Below, piece after piece: positions 20,986 through 31,526 of a stretch of DNA of 64,000 nucleotides (positions are counted from its first letter, which is position 1; every line of letters begins with the position of its first letter). The DNA comes from Sarocladium kiliense (lineage: Eukaryota; Ascomycota; Sordariomycetes; Hypocreales; Sarocladiaceae), in the NCBI GenBank assembly GCA_030734395.1, contig JAUZTG010000029.1:62001-126000 (forward strand). Direction: 5' to 3'. The notes under the pieces are model-generated. The model was not told where the DNA came from and ran no database searches. It worked only from the letters and a program-made list of their open reading frames with translations. The translations under genes were made by a program, and so were the position numbers.

Positions 20986-22138
20986 TCAGGCGAACTGCAG
21001 GCTGACGTTTGGTGTCGGTTTAAAGTTCAGGCTGGGGTCGTAGAGAAGCTGGCAACTCGTCTCCAGCTGCCCAGACTGCGCGGATAGGATGGGGTTGGGG
21101 ACTTTCGGCGGTGTCGTGCGAGTATTTGGTAGCGAGGATTGCCCTGCCTAGGGATGCGACTCGAGTGTCACAGCGCAGCGACCAGACGAGTACCGACGCA
21201 GTTGATTAAAAGGTGCGGCGCGCTCAGTGTCGAAGTACGGGTGGGATTGGTTCTCGCGAGGATACGTGTGCGTTGGCAGTGGAGCTGACTGCCCGCTGAG
21301 GCTGTTTGGGGTCGCGCCTGTGCAGTTGGATCCTACTGTAGACTAGAGAAGACGAAGAGCGCCGTCGTGGATTAAGCGATGGATGCTGGGGATGCAAGGC
21401 GTTGAGCCGCGCTTGTCGCTGGACAAAGGATGGACGTCAGGCTGGGAGTTCAACCAGGGAGGGTGGTTACGGGAAAAAGGGTGACGATGAGAGCCGTCGC
21501 TGACTGGGCATTCTTGGGCTGCAGCCACGCAATGCTAGGTACACATGTCACGTTCTCCAGAATCGATACCTGACAAAACATTTTGCATATTCTTCTTGAC
21601 AACCCGAGGGACTGAAGGGTTTTGCATGATTTCATTTACCTAACAGTATTCGACAACTGGGATACAATGGCAGCTGTGACAATGATGGGACCTCGCCAAG
21701 TCAGCTGATGACACCAACTGGGCCGACGGTGGAGCCAACCACCCTAGAGGCAGTTGATTGTTGAGAACATCCCGGACCGTATCACATATATCAACGTCCT
21801 GCACAAGGCGTTAACAGTGGAAGCATGTCCTGGAATGTTTTAAAACCGGATGTTAAGATATGAGAGCGTAGTTACGCGTTGCGATTGCGAGCTCATAGGG
21901 TCTTGGCCTAAGGTATGTTCAGCTGCCCATTGGAAAGGACATTGACTATTGTTGGGGAGAAGATTGAATACTTGAATCGGTAAATACATGAAACCTGAGA
22001 ATACACACAATCCTGCGATGATTGTACAGTTTTGAGCGCAGTCTCAAAATCATCTCCCACAAGGCATGTTATGTGACAACCCCATCATGTACAAGAATTG
22101 ATGACAACACCACCATCTTACCGCCTCTTCGCTCAACC
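20986..22138. other. Intergenic, upstream of BAG gene
   Basis: About 1.15 kb between the BAG gene and the CAP gene, both on the minus strand. It should hold the BAG promoter and any missing first exon. Apart from short frames, nothing was recognised. Confidence 0.4.
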
Positions 22139-22837
22139 TTAGAAACCTTCATAGAAGACGAGAGGCTCCCCGAGAATTCCATCTCCATCCAAATCAAGCG
22201 AAACATCTGCATCAAGTTGAATACCGTCATCGGAGATGGACTCTTCACCACGCTTAGCCTTGTACTTCCCCTTTGGGACTTGCGTATCGAACTGTCCGAT
22301 GACGTTGCCACGAGGCCAATACTCGCAAACGAGATACCAGCCTCTATACACGTTGCTGCTGGTGCAGAACTTTCTTGCGCAACCGAGTTGCCTGGTGTCT
22401 TTCCACACCATCTGGGTGAAGTGGCCAGTGCCCGCACTGAAGCCTGGCTTGTTCCAGTTGTAGTCCTTCCTCTCATCGCCCCAGGCGACGACAGCCTGTG
22501 TGGGAGTACCGTAGCCAATGGCAAGATTCTCGCCGTATGGACCGCCGGAGTGTTCCCAGTTCGGGCACTGATTCTTGCCGGAGCCTTTCTTGTTGAGGTA
22601 CTTGGCGGCATAGCCTGACAATGTTGTGTTCCAAGATAGTCTTTTCACGCCGTGCTCGTCACGGTATGTATTGTGGCGATTGACCATAGCGTTTCTGAAT
22701 TGCGTGTGATCTGTCCACTTGGGATCAGTAGACGTCTGGGATTGACGCGCAGATATCGTACCATCAGGCTCGGGAATGGCAATGCCATTGACGCCAAGAG
22801 CCGCGACGAGTACGGACACGATAGTTGTGATGCGCAT
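22139..22837 (-). CDS. Secreted CAP-superfamily (SCP/PR-1-like) protein
   Basis: A 232-residue single-exon protein. It has a clear signal peptide (MRITTIVSVLVAALGVNGIA), a short linker, and a CAP domain over about residues 45-185. CAP signatures are the N-terminal NRHNTYRDEHGV helix with its His, PYGENLAIGYG, the GHFTQMVWKDTRQLGCA block and YLVCEYWPRGNVIGQF. Conserved cysteines could form the usual disulphides. CAP proteins of fungi are extracellular; yeast Pry proteins bind sterols and fatty acids, but this protein's ligand cannot be read from sequence. An acidic tail (about 200-232, rich in Asp) follows the domain and is less usual. Confidence 0.93.
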   Translation of the reverse strand: MRITTIVSVLVAALGVNGIAIPEPDGTISARQSQTSTDPKWTDHTQFRNAMVNRHNTYRDEHGVKRLSWNTTLSGYAAKYLNKKGSGKNQCPNWEHSGGPYGENLAIGYGTPTQAVVAWGDERKDYNWNKPGFSAGTGHFTQMVWKDTRQLGCARKFCTSSNVYRGWYLVCEYWPRGNVIGQFDTQVPKGKYKAKRGEESISDDGIQLDADVSLDLDGDGILGEPLVFYEGF

Positions 22838-25042
22838 GATGTTGATATAATAGAATAAGAAAAGAAATATGTCCTTGAACTTAATTTAAACGTGTTGATG
22901 ATTTCGGAAAGAGTTTCAAGGGATCACTTGAGGATCAGACTGGCGGGTGAAGATGTTCTTATAGCCTCAACTGGCGCTTCCAATTCTCTGCGGAGACGAT
23001 CGCTCGTCACTCCTTTGACTGCCGAGATGAATGCCCAGATGAAGACCTTGGTGTTATCCTGGATAAATGCGGCTGGTCGACTTGGCCTTGACGTCTTTGA
23101 GATCACAGTCAAACGCCGCTGAGAACATGTAGGTTGCAGATCGTACTGTAATCCGTTGGTGAAGTCGTCATAGCCAGACTTAGCATGCAAGGACGTGGCG
23201 GTCCTGAATTCGAAGACGATATTGTTGTCACAATGCCCTGGTGCGGCAGGAATGCCGGTGGAGAGGCTGGTAAGGAATGTTGATAGCATGGCTGCTCAGG
23301 AATGCTGGCGACTTTGTGGCAGAGGAATGAACGCTGCGTGGATACGCGTCAGGTATGCTGGGGTCGATCGATGGGAAGTGTCCTTTGGAAAAGTCAGACT
23401 CTGTGTCCATAGGTCAAGACTCAGACTTCTTGATGATTTGCGAGCGTGGACAGCGTCCGGGTATCCAGCCTCTTGCTGATATTCACTTACGTCAGAGGCT
23501 CTGGCGACGAACTGTTACGAGGAGGGAACAATGGTTTAGGCAGCCAACTCCGAGTCGATCTCCTCGGATCTCTTACTAGAAGGACAAGACCCCGACATTT
23601 CGAGTCGAGGTACGATCTAGTGAATGGAGTGGCCCGTCATCACATCCCCTTGGTCTTTTCAAGGGAGCCAGGGAGGTAAAGTTCCGTACGATAGTCGTAC
23701 CCACGAGTCATCGACCAAGGGTCTACTTGGCAGGCCAGGGCGGTCATAGTCTTCGTACAGATGCCTGAGATGAACTAGCCTGCGATGTGATAGGATCAAG
23801 ATGGACAAGCGCGTTCGCCTTATCCGCAGTCACATCCTGCAGACGTCCGGATCGAGTGTAGGCCATTTGAGCGTATTTTCAAGCGCCACATCAAGCATGG
23901 CAAAGAAGAGTGTAAGCTACGCCATAAGTAGTTGACAAGTGGCGAACTATGACAGATCTTTCCGAGGTGCCACATGTTTGATGCGACTTCCAAACAACCA
24001 TTAGGTATTATCTCGTGCGGAGATAAGCGAGCATGACAGCACCGGAGCGCTGCTCACATGGCGTACTTTCCGCAACACTAAGTTTACCATTCAATCACTC
24101 ATCGGGCGACATCGAATTGCCGTCTAAACCCCGCTGGTTAAGGTAACGCTGTTGACGGCTTGCAGAGGGGCAGATCTCGTTCCACATCGCGCAGCAGGTC
24201 AAGCCATGACCGTCGGAACAAGAGAACCCGGACCATCCCTTTACATATGAATGACTGCATGGTGGTTGCTCATGACTTCTTGACTTCGTGACTTCATTTG
24301 GCCATCACATTCGGACTGGCGGGAAGGATTGCCTTGTTGCTCAGGTACCTCCCATCCTCGGGCAGCGACCCATCACGATCACTCTCAAACCCCTGTTGAA
24401 TACCGACATGGCCCTTGCAGTATGAATGAGTTTGCCGGACAAAGTCTGCGATCTCTGCCCACGTGGGCAATCTGTGAAGGCGGCTCGTAAATCAAGCTTT
24501 AGATTGTGGTGATGCAAACTTGAGCCACAAGAGAAGCCCCATTCCAGAGAGAGACTGGAGATCCCCAGATCAGCGCGTCCTCAAGAACTGGAAGGCTCGG
24601 AGTGACGCATAGTGGTCTTGAGTGGCGGCACTGGCCCATCAAGACATGGTGCTTTAGGCAATGCTATGATCGCAAATCAATTTACGCGTGACGATTTGCC
24701 CAGTCGCGCTCTTCCGTCTTCGAACGTCACCAGGTGCTGAGCGACATGTGCTGAGTAATGGCCGAAACGGGTTGCCGAAACGGAGCGTTTCACCCTTAAA
24801 CTCGCGCTCCACCGTTTCACTGCCGTTTCTCTACCGTTTTGCTCATGTAATCGTTATTTTTCGGAATTCGAGCTTCTCTGATGTTCGGCGCGCCTTGCGA
24901 AAGCCGAGCAAATGCCCTTAAAAGCACCACGCCAGCCTCAGCATCTTCGAGAGAGCCACCTCAAGGCCAGCCTCTCGGACTCTACGCTCATAACACCAAT
25001 TGTACAAGAAAGATCCCGCGGTGTACCCTCTACGCGCCTCGG
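22838..25042. other. Intergenic, CAP promoter side to glutaredoxin leader
   Basis: About 2.2 kb. A 121-codon minus-strand frame (22924-23289) has an ATG but no recognised domain or signal peptide and is not called. A stretch at 24760-24845 is rich in CCGTTTC/GAAACGG-like words. The frame of the downstream glutaredoxin is open from ATG 24881, but that far-upstream Met is less likely than 25043 or 25310. Confidence 0.4.
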
Positions 25043-25851
25043 ATGCGCCCCCAGACCGCCTATAGCAGCCTCCGAGGCCTTGCAGCCTTCAGCAGTCCCA
25101 GGGCAATTGCCAGAACGGGCCCAGGGTCAATCGCATCATCGGTCGCATCATCGCCGGCAACGCCTCGCCCCACCATCCCGTCCTTCAGCCGCTCCTCCTC
25201 TTCCGCCACCACGTTTGTAATCACATCGAACGCAACAGCTATCGCCCGCACATATAACACCTCTGCGTTGTCGCCGTCAAGTCGTCCCTGTGTCCCGAAC
25301 CACAAGCACATGTCGTTTTTCAAGAAACTCTTTTCGTCTTCAGCCCCATCTCCCGAAGCCATGGCCAAAGCCGTCGAGAAAGCCCAAAAGCTCATCGACG
25401 AGAACAAAGTCGGTATGTCGATCCGCCCGCCATCTTGATGGTCGCAGAGGCCCAGAGCTACCTCAAGCTGCTTCGTTTCGTTCGATCATCAAAGCTGACA
25501 CAATCTCACGCAGTCGTATTCTCCAAGTCCTGGTGCTCTTTCAGCCGGTCTACGAAGAAGACCCTTTCAGACCTCGGCGCCGACTACAAGGTGGTCGAGC
25601 TCGACCAAGAATGTGCGTATTTTTTCGAACCTGTTGCAAGGATCGAGGAGAACCATATGCTGACCTCTGTTACTTTTGCAGCCGATGGCGAGGAGCTCCA
25701 AGACGCTCTGCAACAAATCAGCGGCCAGCGCACCGTACCCAATGTCTACATTTCCCAGAAGCACATCGGCGGCAATTCGGATGTCCAAGGCCTGAAGTCA
25801 AAGGGCCAGCTTGTTTCCTTGCTTAAGGATGCCGGCGCCGTTGCTGCGTAA
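25043..25851 (+). CDS. Glutaredoxin with CSFS active site, possible dual-targeted forms
   Basis: A glutathione-dependent oxidoreductase of the thioredoxin fold. Exons: up to 25412, 25514-25612 and 25682-25851 (introns 25413-25513 and 25613-25681, GTATGT and GTGCGT donors). From ATG 25310 (MSFFKKLFSSSAP) it is 123 residues, normal for a classical glutaredoxin. From the in-frame ATG 25043 it is 212 residues, the extra 89 being rich in Arg/Ser/Ala/Thr and free of acidic residues, like a mitochondrial presequence. Motifs: VVVFSKSWCSFSRSTKK with catalytic Cys42 (short form), the cis-Pro loop QRTVPNVYI, and the glutathione-binding HIGGNSD. The usual CPYC site is CSFS, lacking the second cysteine, so a monothiol mechanism is inferred. 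Confidence 0.9.
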
Positions 25852-27277
25852 GAGGACCGTCCCATGTCGTGCTATTGAGTGGCATTGCAAAGTCCTGCCT
25901 CCTCATCATATCATGCGTCGCGAGCATTTGGCATTGGGGCTGACTCTTGGTCAGCTCTCGGCTATAGCGCAGCGCTTAGGATAAACAATTTTTGTGTTAT
26001 AGAAGAATTTTAACATACCTCAAGTTCACAGCCTCGCATTCAACGTGACCGCTCTGTTCGAATCGTCCGCTGTTTGGATACGACTCCTTCTGCAACCAGC
26101 CACAAAGCAAGTTTCGTGGTCTGCCAGGATCCTTTATACTTGTAAATCATGCACAATATGTCCTCATTTGGATAAGATCAAGCTGACTGCTTTGGCAGCT
26201 GACGGCGCGTAAGCTCAAATCTGCACCTCCTAGGGGCCCACTGAACGGACGGTATTCGACTATGTTCCTATCTGATAAGAAGGATCTGGACTGAGCACAT
26301 AACTTCGTATCTAGCCCATGCCATTGAGCTGGATGTAGTATATGAATAGAAGTGTAGACATGTGTTGCCCCAATATCTTGCCGAGTCATGAACGCGGTCA
26401 GCATCAGGGTAAACTAGGTCCATGGGAGCACAGCAGTACGCCCGCCTGCCACACATCGGATAGATACAGAGGCCAAAAGCTGTCCATCTTACCGCAGCAA
26501 TGTAAAATTCGCAGCTAGCGCTCCGAGACTCCCATAGAACCGATGATGACAGCTGAGAAGAATGTTCCCTTTGATGCATTTTCGCAGGTTAGCAAATTGA
26601 GGTGCTTTCACAAGCATTTCGATGGCCTTTTTGGGCGCTCAGATGAGGCCATAACATTCACATCAAGTATCCACATATATAAGGCCAGGTCGCAGTTTCG
26701 AGAGCACAGTGGCGTATGGACGCCTCCGATTCCAGGAATATCTACGAACCTGACCATGCCAGGACCAGATGCCTCGATCCACTACTGGCGCCCAAGATGA
26801 CGTCAGTCTTCAGACGATCCTTAATCTGCTGTAATCCATGTGTTGGAGTTGGCGGCTCTATTTACTGATTGGTCCGCTGGCCTTACATGACCTGGCATGA
26901 CCAGCTGCCTGGTGTTGGGCAGAGACCCGTCACTACTCGCCGCATAGGATCTTTGGAGCGAACTCACCAACCGCGTCTACCCACATATCATTCGCAGTCC
27001 TGCTTGGACATGTATTTGTTTGTTAAGCGACGCCTCTCTGCCTTACTATACGATCAATGTGATCTTTACGTCTCATCGGGCTACTTCCGTCTGCGGCTCC
27101 GGTCCGACCGGTGAAGCGGGGTTCGGCGCAAGCGGGGGAGCTTCACGCCCACCCTTATACTCGGCCCCGTGACGCATTCATCCGTGCAAAGGAACACCGG
27201 TTTTACAATACCGCTTTCTGTACGTGTTTGAATCCGTCATTGGTGTTTGGAAACATTGAAGCAAGTCTGTCAGCACC
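25852..27277. other. Intergenic, GH31 upstream region
   Basis: About 1.4 kb between two plus-strand genes. The first few hundred bases are the glutaredoxin 3' flank and the last few hundred the GH31 promoter, including a CGG cluster annotated separately. No gene was supported. Confidence 0.45.
27094..27135. promoter_or_regulatory. Cluster of six CGG triplets upstream of GH31
   Basis: CGG triplets start at 27094, 27100, 27109, 27117, 27124 and 27133, about 145-185 bp before the GH31 start codon. Zn2Cys6 regulators typically recognise paired CGG triplets, so this is a candidate control site. The spacings (3, 6, 5, 4 and 6 bases between neighbours) do not include the CGG-N8-CGG spacing described for AmyR, so a specific factor cannot be named. 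Confidence 0.3.
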
Positions 27278-30126
27278 ATGCCCGTCATCACGGAGCGCGA
27301 CTTGACCTACCTGGTCCTGTCATCAGCTGCATCCAACTTCCAAGCCGGCTCGGTCATAAAGTCCTTTAGCCTTGTCTCTGGGCCGGACACTCAGTTTCAA
27401 GATTTCGAGTGGAAGATCGAGTTCCCCTTACCGAATGCATACCGCATAATCGTTACGGGACCGGATCGGCCAAGACCTCCACATGATAACTTGAACGCTC
27501 CCGCAGAGCTTAGCAGCTTCAAGCTGACTACACTGGACAGAGACGAATGCCTTGCAGTCTTCGAATTCCCGGAATCTACTGAAGACTCCTGCAAGCAGTC
27601 TGGCCTCAAAGACGAGCGGCTCCAATTGAGACTGCGTTGGAAGTATCAGGTCCATTCAGAGGTTATCCGTGTGGGACAGCGAAACGAGGCGACCTCTCTC
27701 CAGAGGTGAGTAGCTGACAATGACGACAACGATGCTGCCCAAGACATTCCTAACGTAAATAGCGATGATGGCCATCAGAGACCTGTAATCGAAACCCACG
27801 ACGTCAGCAAGCCCATCATCCGCGATCTCGAAGCCCGCCCTTGGGCTTTGACCGAGCACGGTATGATCCGCCACTGGTCCCTTGACCGCACGAGGCTTCA
27901 TCTCGGCCTAGGCGAAAAGGCCGCGCCTATTGATCTCACCGGACGTAGCTTTGTACTCCACGCTGCCGACTCCGCATGGTATGATGCCTACCGCACTGAC
28001 CCCCTGTACAAGCATACACCCTTTCTCATCTCAACGCCACGGCCTGCCGAGGATTTTGAGCAGGACGTCACCTATGCCATTGCCCATGGCACCAATGGAA
28101 GTGCTACCTGGGATGTTGGGACTGAGATTGATTACCCAAGTGGTGGATGGAGCAAGCGCTTCATTCAGGATTGGGGTGGCTTAGAAGAATGGGTCATGTT
28201 CGGCAGAGGAGTCGAAGGCGTTGTGAAGACTTTCGCCCAACTCGCTAGAAAGCCGATGCTGGTGGGAAGGGACTGGCTTGGCTATCTCGGCTCGACTATG
28301 CTTCTCTCTGACAAGGACAATGCTCAGGAGCTACTCGAAGAATGGCCAAACACGTGCGTAGAGCACGACATTCCCTGTTCGGCAATGCACGTCTCCTCCG
28401 GTTTCACCGTTGATGAGAAGACCAACCATCGCTGGACTTTCTACCTGAACAAGAGCCGCTATCCAGACTTCAAGGCTATGGTGAAGGTCTACCACCAGGC
28501 GGGCATGAAACTCATTCCAAACGTGAAGCCATATTTGCTCCGGACGCATCCAGCATCTGACCGTTTGATCAAGGCAGAGGGTCTCTACTATGATCCGTTA
28601 TCCAAGGGACCGTCAAAGCAGAACCTCTGGGCATCAGGGGACGCCGACCCGGGCACCGGAAGCTGGGCTGACTTCACCTCCGCCGAGACGCGCAAGTGGT
28701 GGGCCGAGGGTGTCCAGAAGTTCATCGATCTAGGTGTCGACGGCATGTGGGATGATAATTCTGAGTTCTACACCCGTGATGACGAGCTTCTCTTCAAGAA
28801 CGACATGCCGAGCGGCAAGCGCGAAGTTTCAATCAACGGACCAGTCAAGACTGGTCTCATGGGCCGTCTCTTGAGCAACGAACTCATGAATAAAGTCAGC
28901 CATGATACTCTTCTAGCCTCGGCACCTACTCGTCGGCCCTTCGTTCTCACCCGGTCCGGGAACGTCGCTGCTTTCAAGTACGCTTGCTCGACGTGGTCTG
29001 GTGACAATCTGACGAGCTGGCACAATATGCGAGGTTCGCAGCATATTCAGCTTAACTCGGCCTTGTCGCTGATGAACAGTACTGGGGCAGACGTGGGGGG
29101 ATTCTGTGGTGATGCTCCGGGGCCAGAACTATTCGTGCGGTGGGTGCAATTGGGGGTAACCCACTCGAGGTTCTGTATTCACTCGGGATCGCATGATACC
29201 AAGGGGCGCGAAAAGCTGAGTACACCGTGGATGGTAAGGACCCCATCCTTCTTCAAGCGCCTGTGCTAACCGCGTGTAGCATCCCGAAATGCTGCCTATT
29301 GTCAGACAACATATCAAGTGGCGCTACACCATGCTACCTTTCCTGTAGGCCAGCCCCTGAAGATGTGCCAGAATGCCTGCTCACCGCCAATAGCAACAAC
29401 CTCATGTGGCGTTCCCATCTGCATGCTACACCTACCAATGCCCCATTGTTCTACGGCCCTTTCTCCAAGGATCCATACCTTTATAAGCCTGAGATTCTCG
29501 ATGGGTTCAACGCGTGGATGGGTGTCGGCCAACTTCTCGTAGCTCCCCAACTCTTCGAGGGTGGCGTAACACAGAAAGTTTACTTCCCGAAAACGTCGAA
29601 GAATGACCATGCTTTGTATTTCAACCTCCATGCGCCTTTTGAGAGATACAGTGCGGGTGAGACTAGGGAAATTCCGACACCTATCGAGCATGGAGCGCTC
29701 TTCGCTAGGGAGGGCGCAGTGATCCCGATTGGCAAACCAAAAGCAACGGTGACAGCTCTCTCTGGTGAGCCAAGAACTCATACAGATGGAGTGGATGTTA
29801 TTGTTGAAAGTGAGGGGGGGCAGGTTGGCCTTGATGACTGGAGAGGCGTGCTGCTTTTCCCAGGTGCCAACGGAGATATGTACGCTGATAACTGGATAGA
29901 AGACGACGGCATTTCAGTGGACCCAGGAACTTACAACTTACAAGTGACGTACACTGGCCAGGGAGACGCTGTGGAAGTAAGCGTCACAGCGAACAAGAAA
30001 GGCTTCGAGCCACTCTGGAATAGAGAACTCCACGTCATCTTGCCAGTAGGAGACCTCAGGACAGTCCCAGGGGCGAGGAAGACTAAATGGGAGGAAAGGG
30101 ACGCTTGGCTTGTCAAAGTGGACTAA
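27278..30126 (+). CDS. Glycoside hydrolase family 31 (alpha-glucosidase/alpha-xylosidase type)
   Basis: A retaining alpha-glycosidase of 898 residues in four exons: 27278-27705, 27763-29233, 29280-29344 and 29394-30126 (introns 57, 46 and 49 nt; frame kept throughout). An N-terminal beta-sandwich is followed by the catalytic barrel and C-terminal beta-domains. The nucleophile motif reads DGMWDDNSEFY (Asp474 by my numbering) and the acid/base is in WSGDNLTSW (about Asp557). The third, 65-nt exon and flanks give PWM-HPEMLPIVRQHIKWRY and LNNLMWRSHLHATPTNAPLF, conserved GH31 blocks. No signal peptide is visible, so an intracellular enzyme acting on imported oligosaccharides is inferred. The exact substrate is not readable. 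It is tail-to-tail with the AIM18-like gene. Confidence 0.93.
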
Positions 30127-30341
30127 TGTACCTGGTCAATGGACTGCACAATGGGCGGAGCCACCTTCGCTCACACAGGCCAATGCATTGTGGCAAAACA
30201 ATGAGGTGACATGCTCGCAAAATGCAAGATATAGACAGGCAAACTGGTTGGTCGAGCTGGGATTGTCTCTCCAGCGCCAGGTACATGTTGATACATGGTG
30301 TCATCACCATTCTATGATACAAGACATTGTCGGTCATACCC

Positions 30342-31526
30342 TTAGACGACCTGCGTTGCGACTGTGCCGACAGGTCGTTCCACAAACTCCATGACTCCCT
30401 CAATGATGTTTTCCCTAGCCTTCTCGGAGGCCACTTTGCTTCCAGCCAAGTAGTTGAGCCAGAGCAACCTCGAAACTCGCTCATCGTCCACTGTTCCCAG
30501 TGTCTCGAGAGCCGCACCCTTCTTGCCGCTGCCATACAGGACGCTCAGCTGCCCTGCACCGTCCCGGCATAGCAACATTTCTTTCTTCTTGGGCACAGAA
30601 CCGCGATTGAACATATCTTTGAACGTTCGGACGGCAGCTCCGAATGCCTCATCGCTAAATTGTGCAACACCCTTTGAGCGATCTGTGATGGCGCGGATGA
30701 AGCCATCGCGCAGGTGGTGGAAGTCGGTGTCGCGGACGGGACTGATGCGGAAAATGCTGCGGCAGCCGGACTTCTGTAGGATAGCATCCCATGTCTCCTC
30801 ACCCTCGGTGGGATCCTTGAGGGACTTTCGCAGGGTATCCTTCTCAGAGGGGATGAGGGTGGTGGCCAACGGGTTGACCTTCTTAACAAGGTAGTGCTGC
30901 AGCTTCTCAACGTCCTGGGTAGCGACGTAGAAGCCAACGAGGTAAACTTGAATGCCGATGAAGGTGACGCTGCGCATGCCTAAGCCTACGAGAGTAAATT
31001 CAGTCCCGTCGGAGCTGTTGATCGATGCAGCGATCGGCGAATGAGGCTGTTCGGTGGGAACGGTCGGGAGCTTCACGTCGATGGTTCTCGGGAACGACGG
31101 AACCACGCTGTTGCCTGTCGGTACGATTTCTGAGCCATCCTCATCATGAAGCACAACCTTGCGCTTCTCGCCAGCCTCTGTCTTGAATGTGTCGACATTG
31201 ACCGGCGAGTCAAGACGAGCACCCTTAAAACCATCGTCTCCATTCTTTCCTTGCTCCGCTGCCCTTTCATTCAGTGCCTGTTTCAACTTCCAGGCAGTGT
31301 AGATGAACGAGATGATGCCGGCGGCAGCTCCAGCGGCGAGAAATGCGGTTCTGTTGCTCTCATAGTCGCGTCGCTGGGCCCGGATCCGGTTGAGGTCGAG
31401 CTCGTTGCTTGCACCGCTTGGTGAGCCTTGACCGGTAAGAAAGGTTCGTCTCACAGCGAGGCATTGGGAGCGTCGGCAGGCCGTGCGAAAGGCCGGACGA
31501 GCGAGAGACCGCGTAGGCTGAAGCAT
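30342..31526 (-). CDS. aim18: AIM18-type mitochondrial chalcone-isomerase-fold protein
   Basis: A 394-residue single-exon protein. It opens with an Arg/Ser-rich, acid-free N-terminus (MLQPTRSLARPAFRTACRRS), a likely mitochondrial presequence. A membrane helix follows (FLAAGAAAGIISFIYTAWKL, about residues 61-80), then a variable linker and a C-terminal chalcone-isomerase-fold domain (about 175-385; VGLGMRSVTFIGIQVYLVGF, GFIRAITDRSKGVAQF). Yeast Aim18 and Aim46 are mitochondrial inner-membrane proteins of this fold lacking chalcone isomerase activity; their molecular role is unclear. ATG 31526 is preferred because the open frame upstream starts only with a non-ATG codon. A TCACGTGA motif lies about 125 bp upstream (31650-31657). 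Confidence 0.88.
   Translation of the reverse strand: MLQPTRSLARPAFRTACRRSQCLAVRRTFLTGQGSPSGASNELDLNRIRAQRRDYESNRTAFLAAGAAAGIISFIYTAWKLKQALNERAAEQGKNGDDGFKGARLDSPVNVDTFKTEAGEKRKVVLHDEDGSEIVPTGNSVVPSFPRTIDVKLPTVPTEQPHSPIAASINSSDGTEFTLVGLGMRSVTFIGIQVYLVGFYVATQDVEKLQHYLVKKVNPLATTLIPSEKDTLRKSLKDPTEGEETWDAILQKSGCRSIFRISPVRDTDFHHLRDGFIRAITDRSKGVAQFSDEAFGAAVRTFKDMFNRGSVPKKKEMLLCRDGAGQLSVLYGSGKKGAALETLGTVDDERVSRLLWLNYLAGSKVASEKARENIIEGVMEFVERPVGTVATQVV

Noticed and set aside
22022..22618. 198-codon plus-strand frame opposite the CAP gene
   Set aside because: It is antisense to the clearly coding CAP frame and has no domain of its own.
22924..23289. 121-codon minus-strand ATG frame upstream of the CAP gene
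   Set aside because: No signal peptide, domain or splice context was recognised, and it lies in the promoter side of the CAP gene; likely chance.
27094..27135. Canonical AmyR site (CGG-N8-CGG/AGG) upstream of GH31
   Set aside because: CGG triplets are present, but none is at the required spacing, so no specific AmyR site is claimed.
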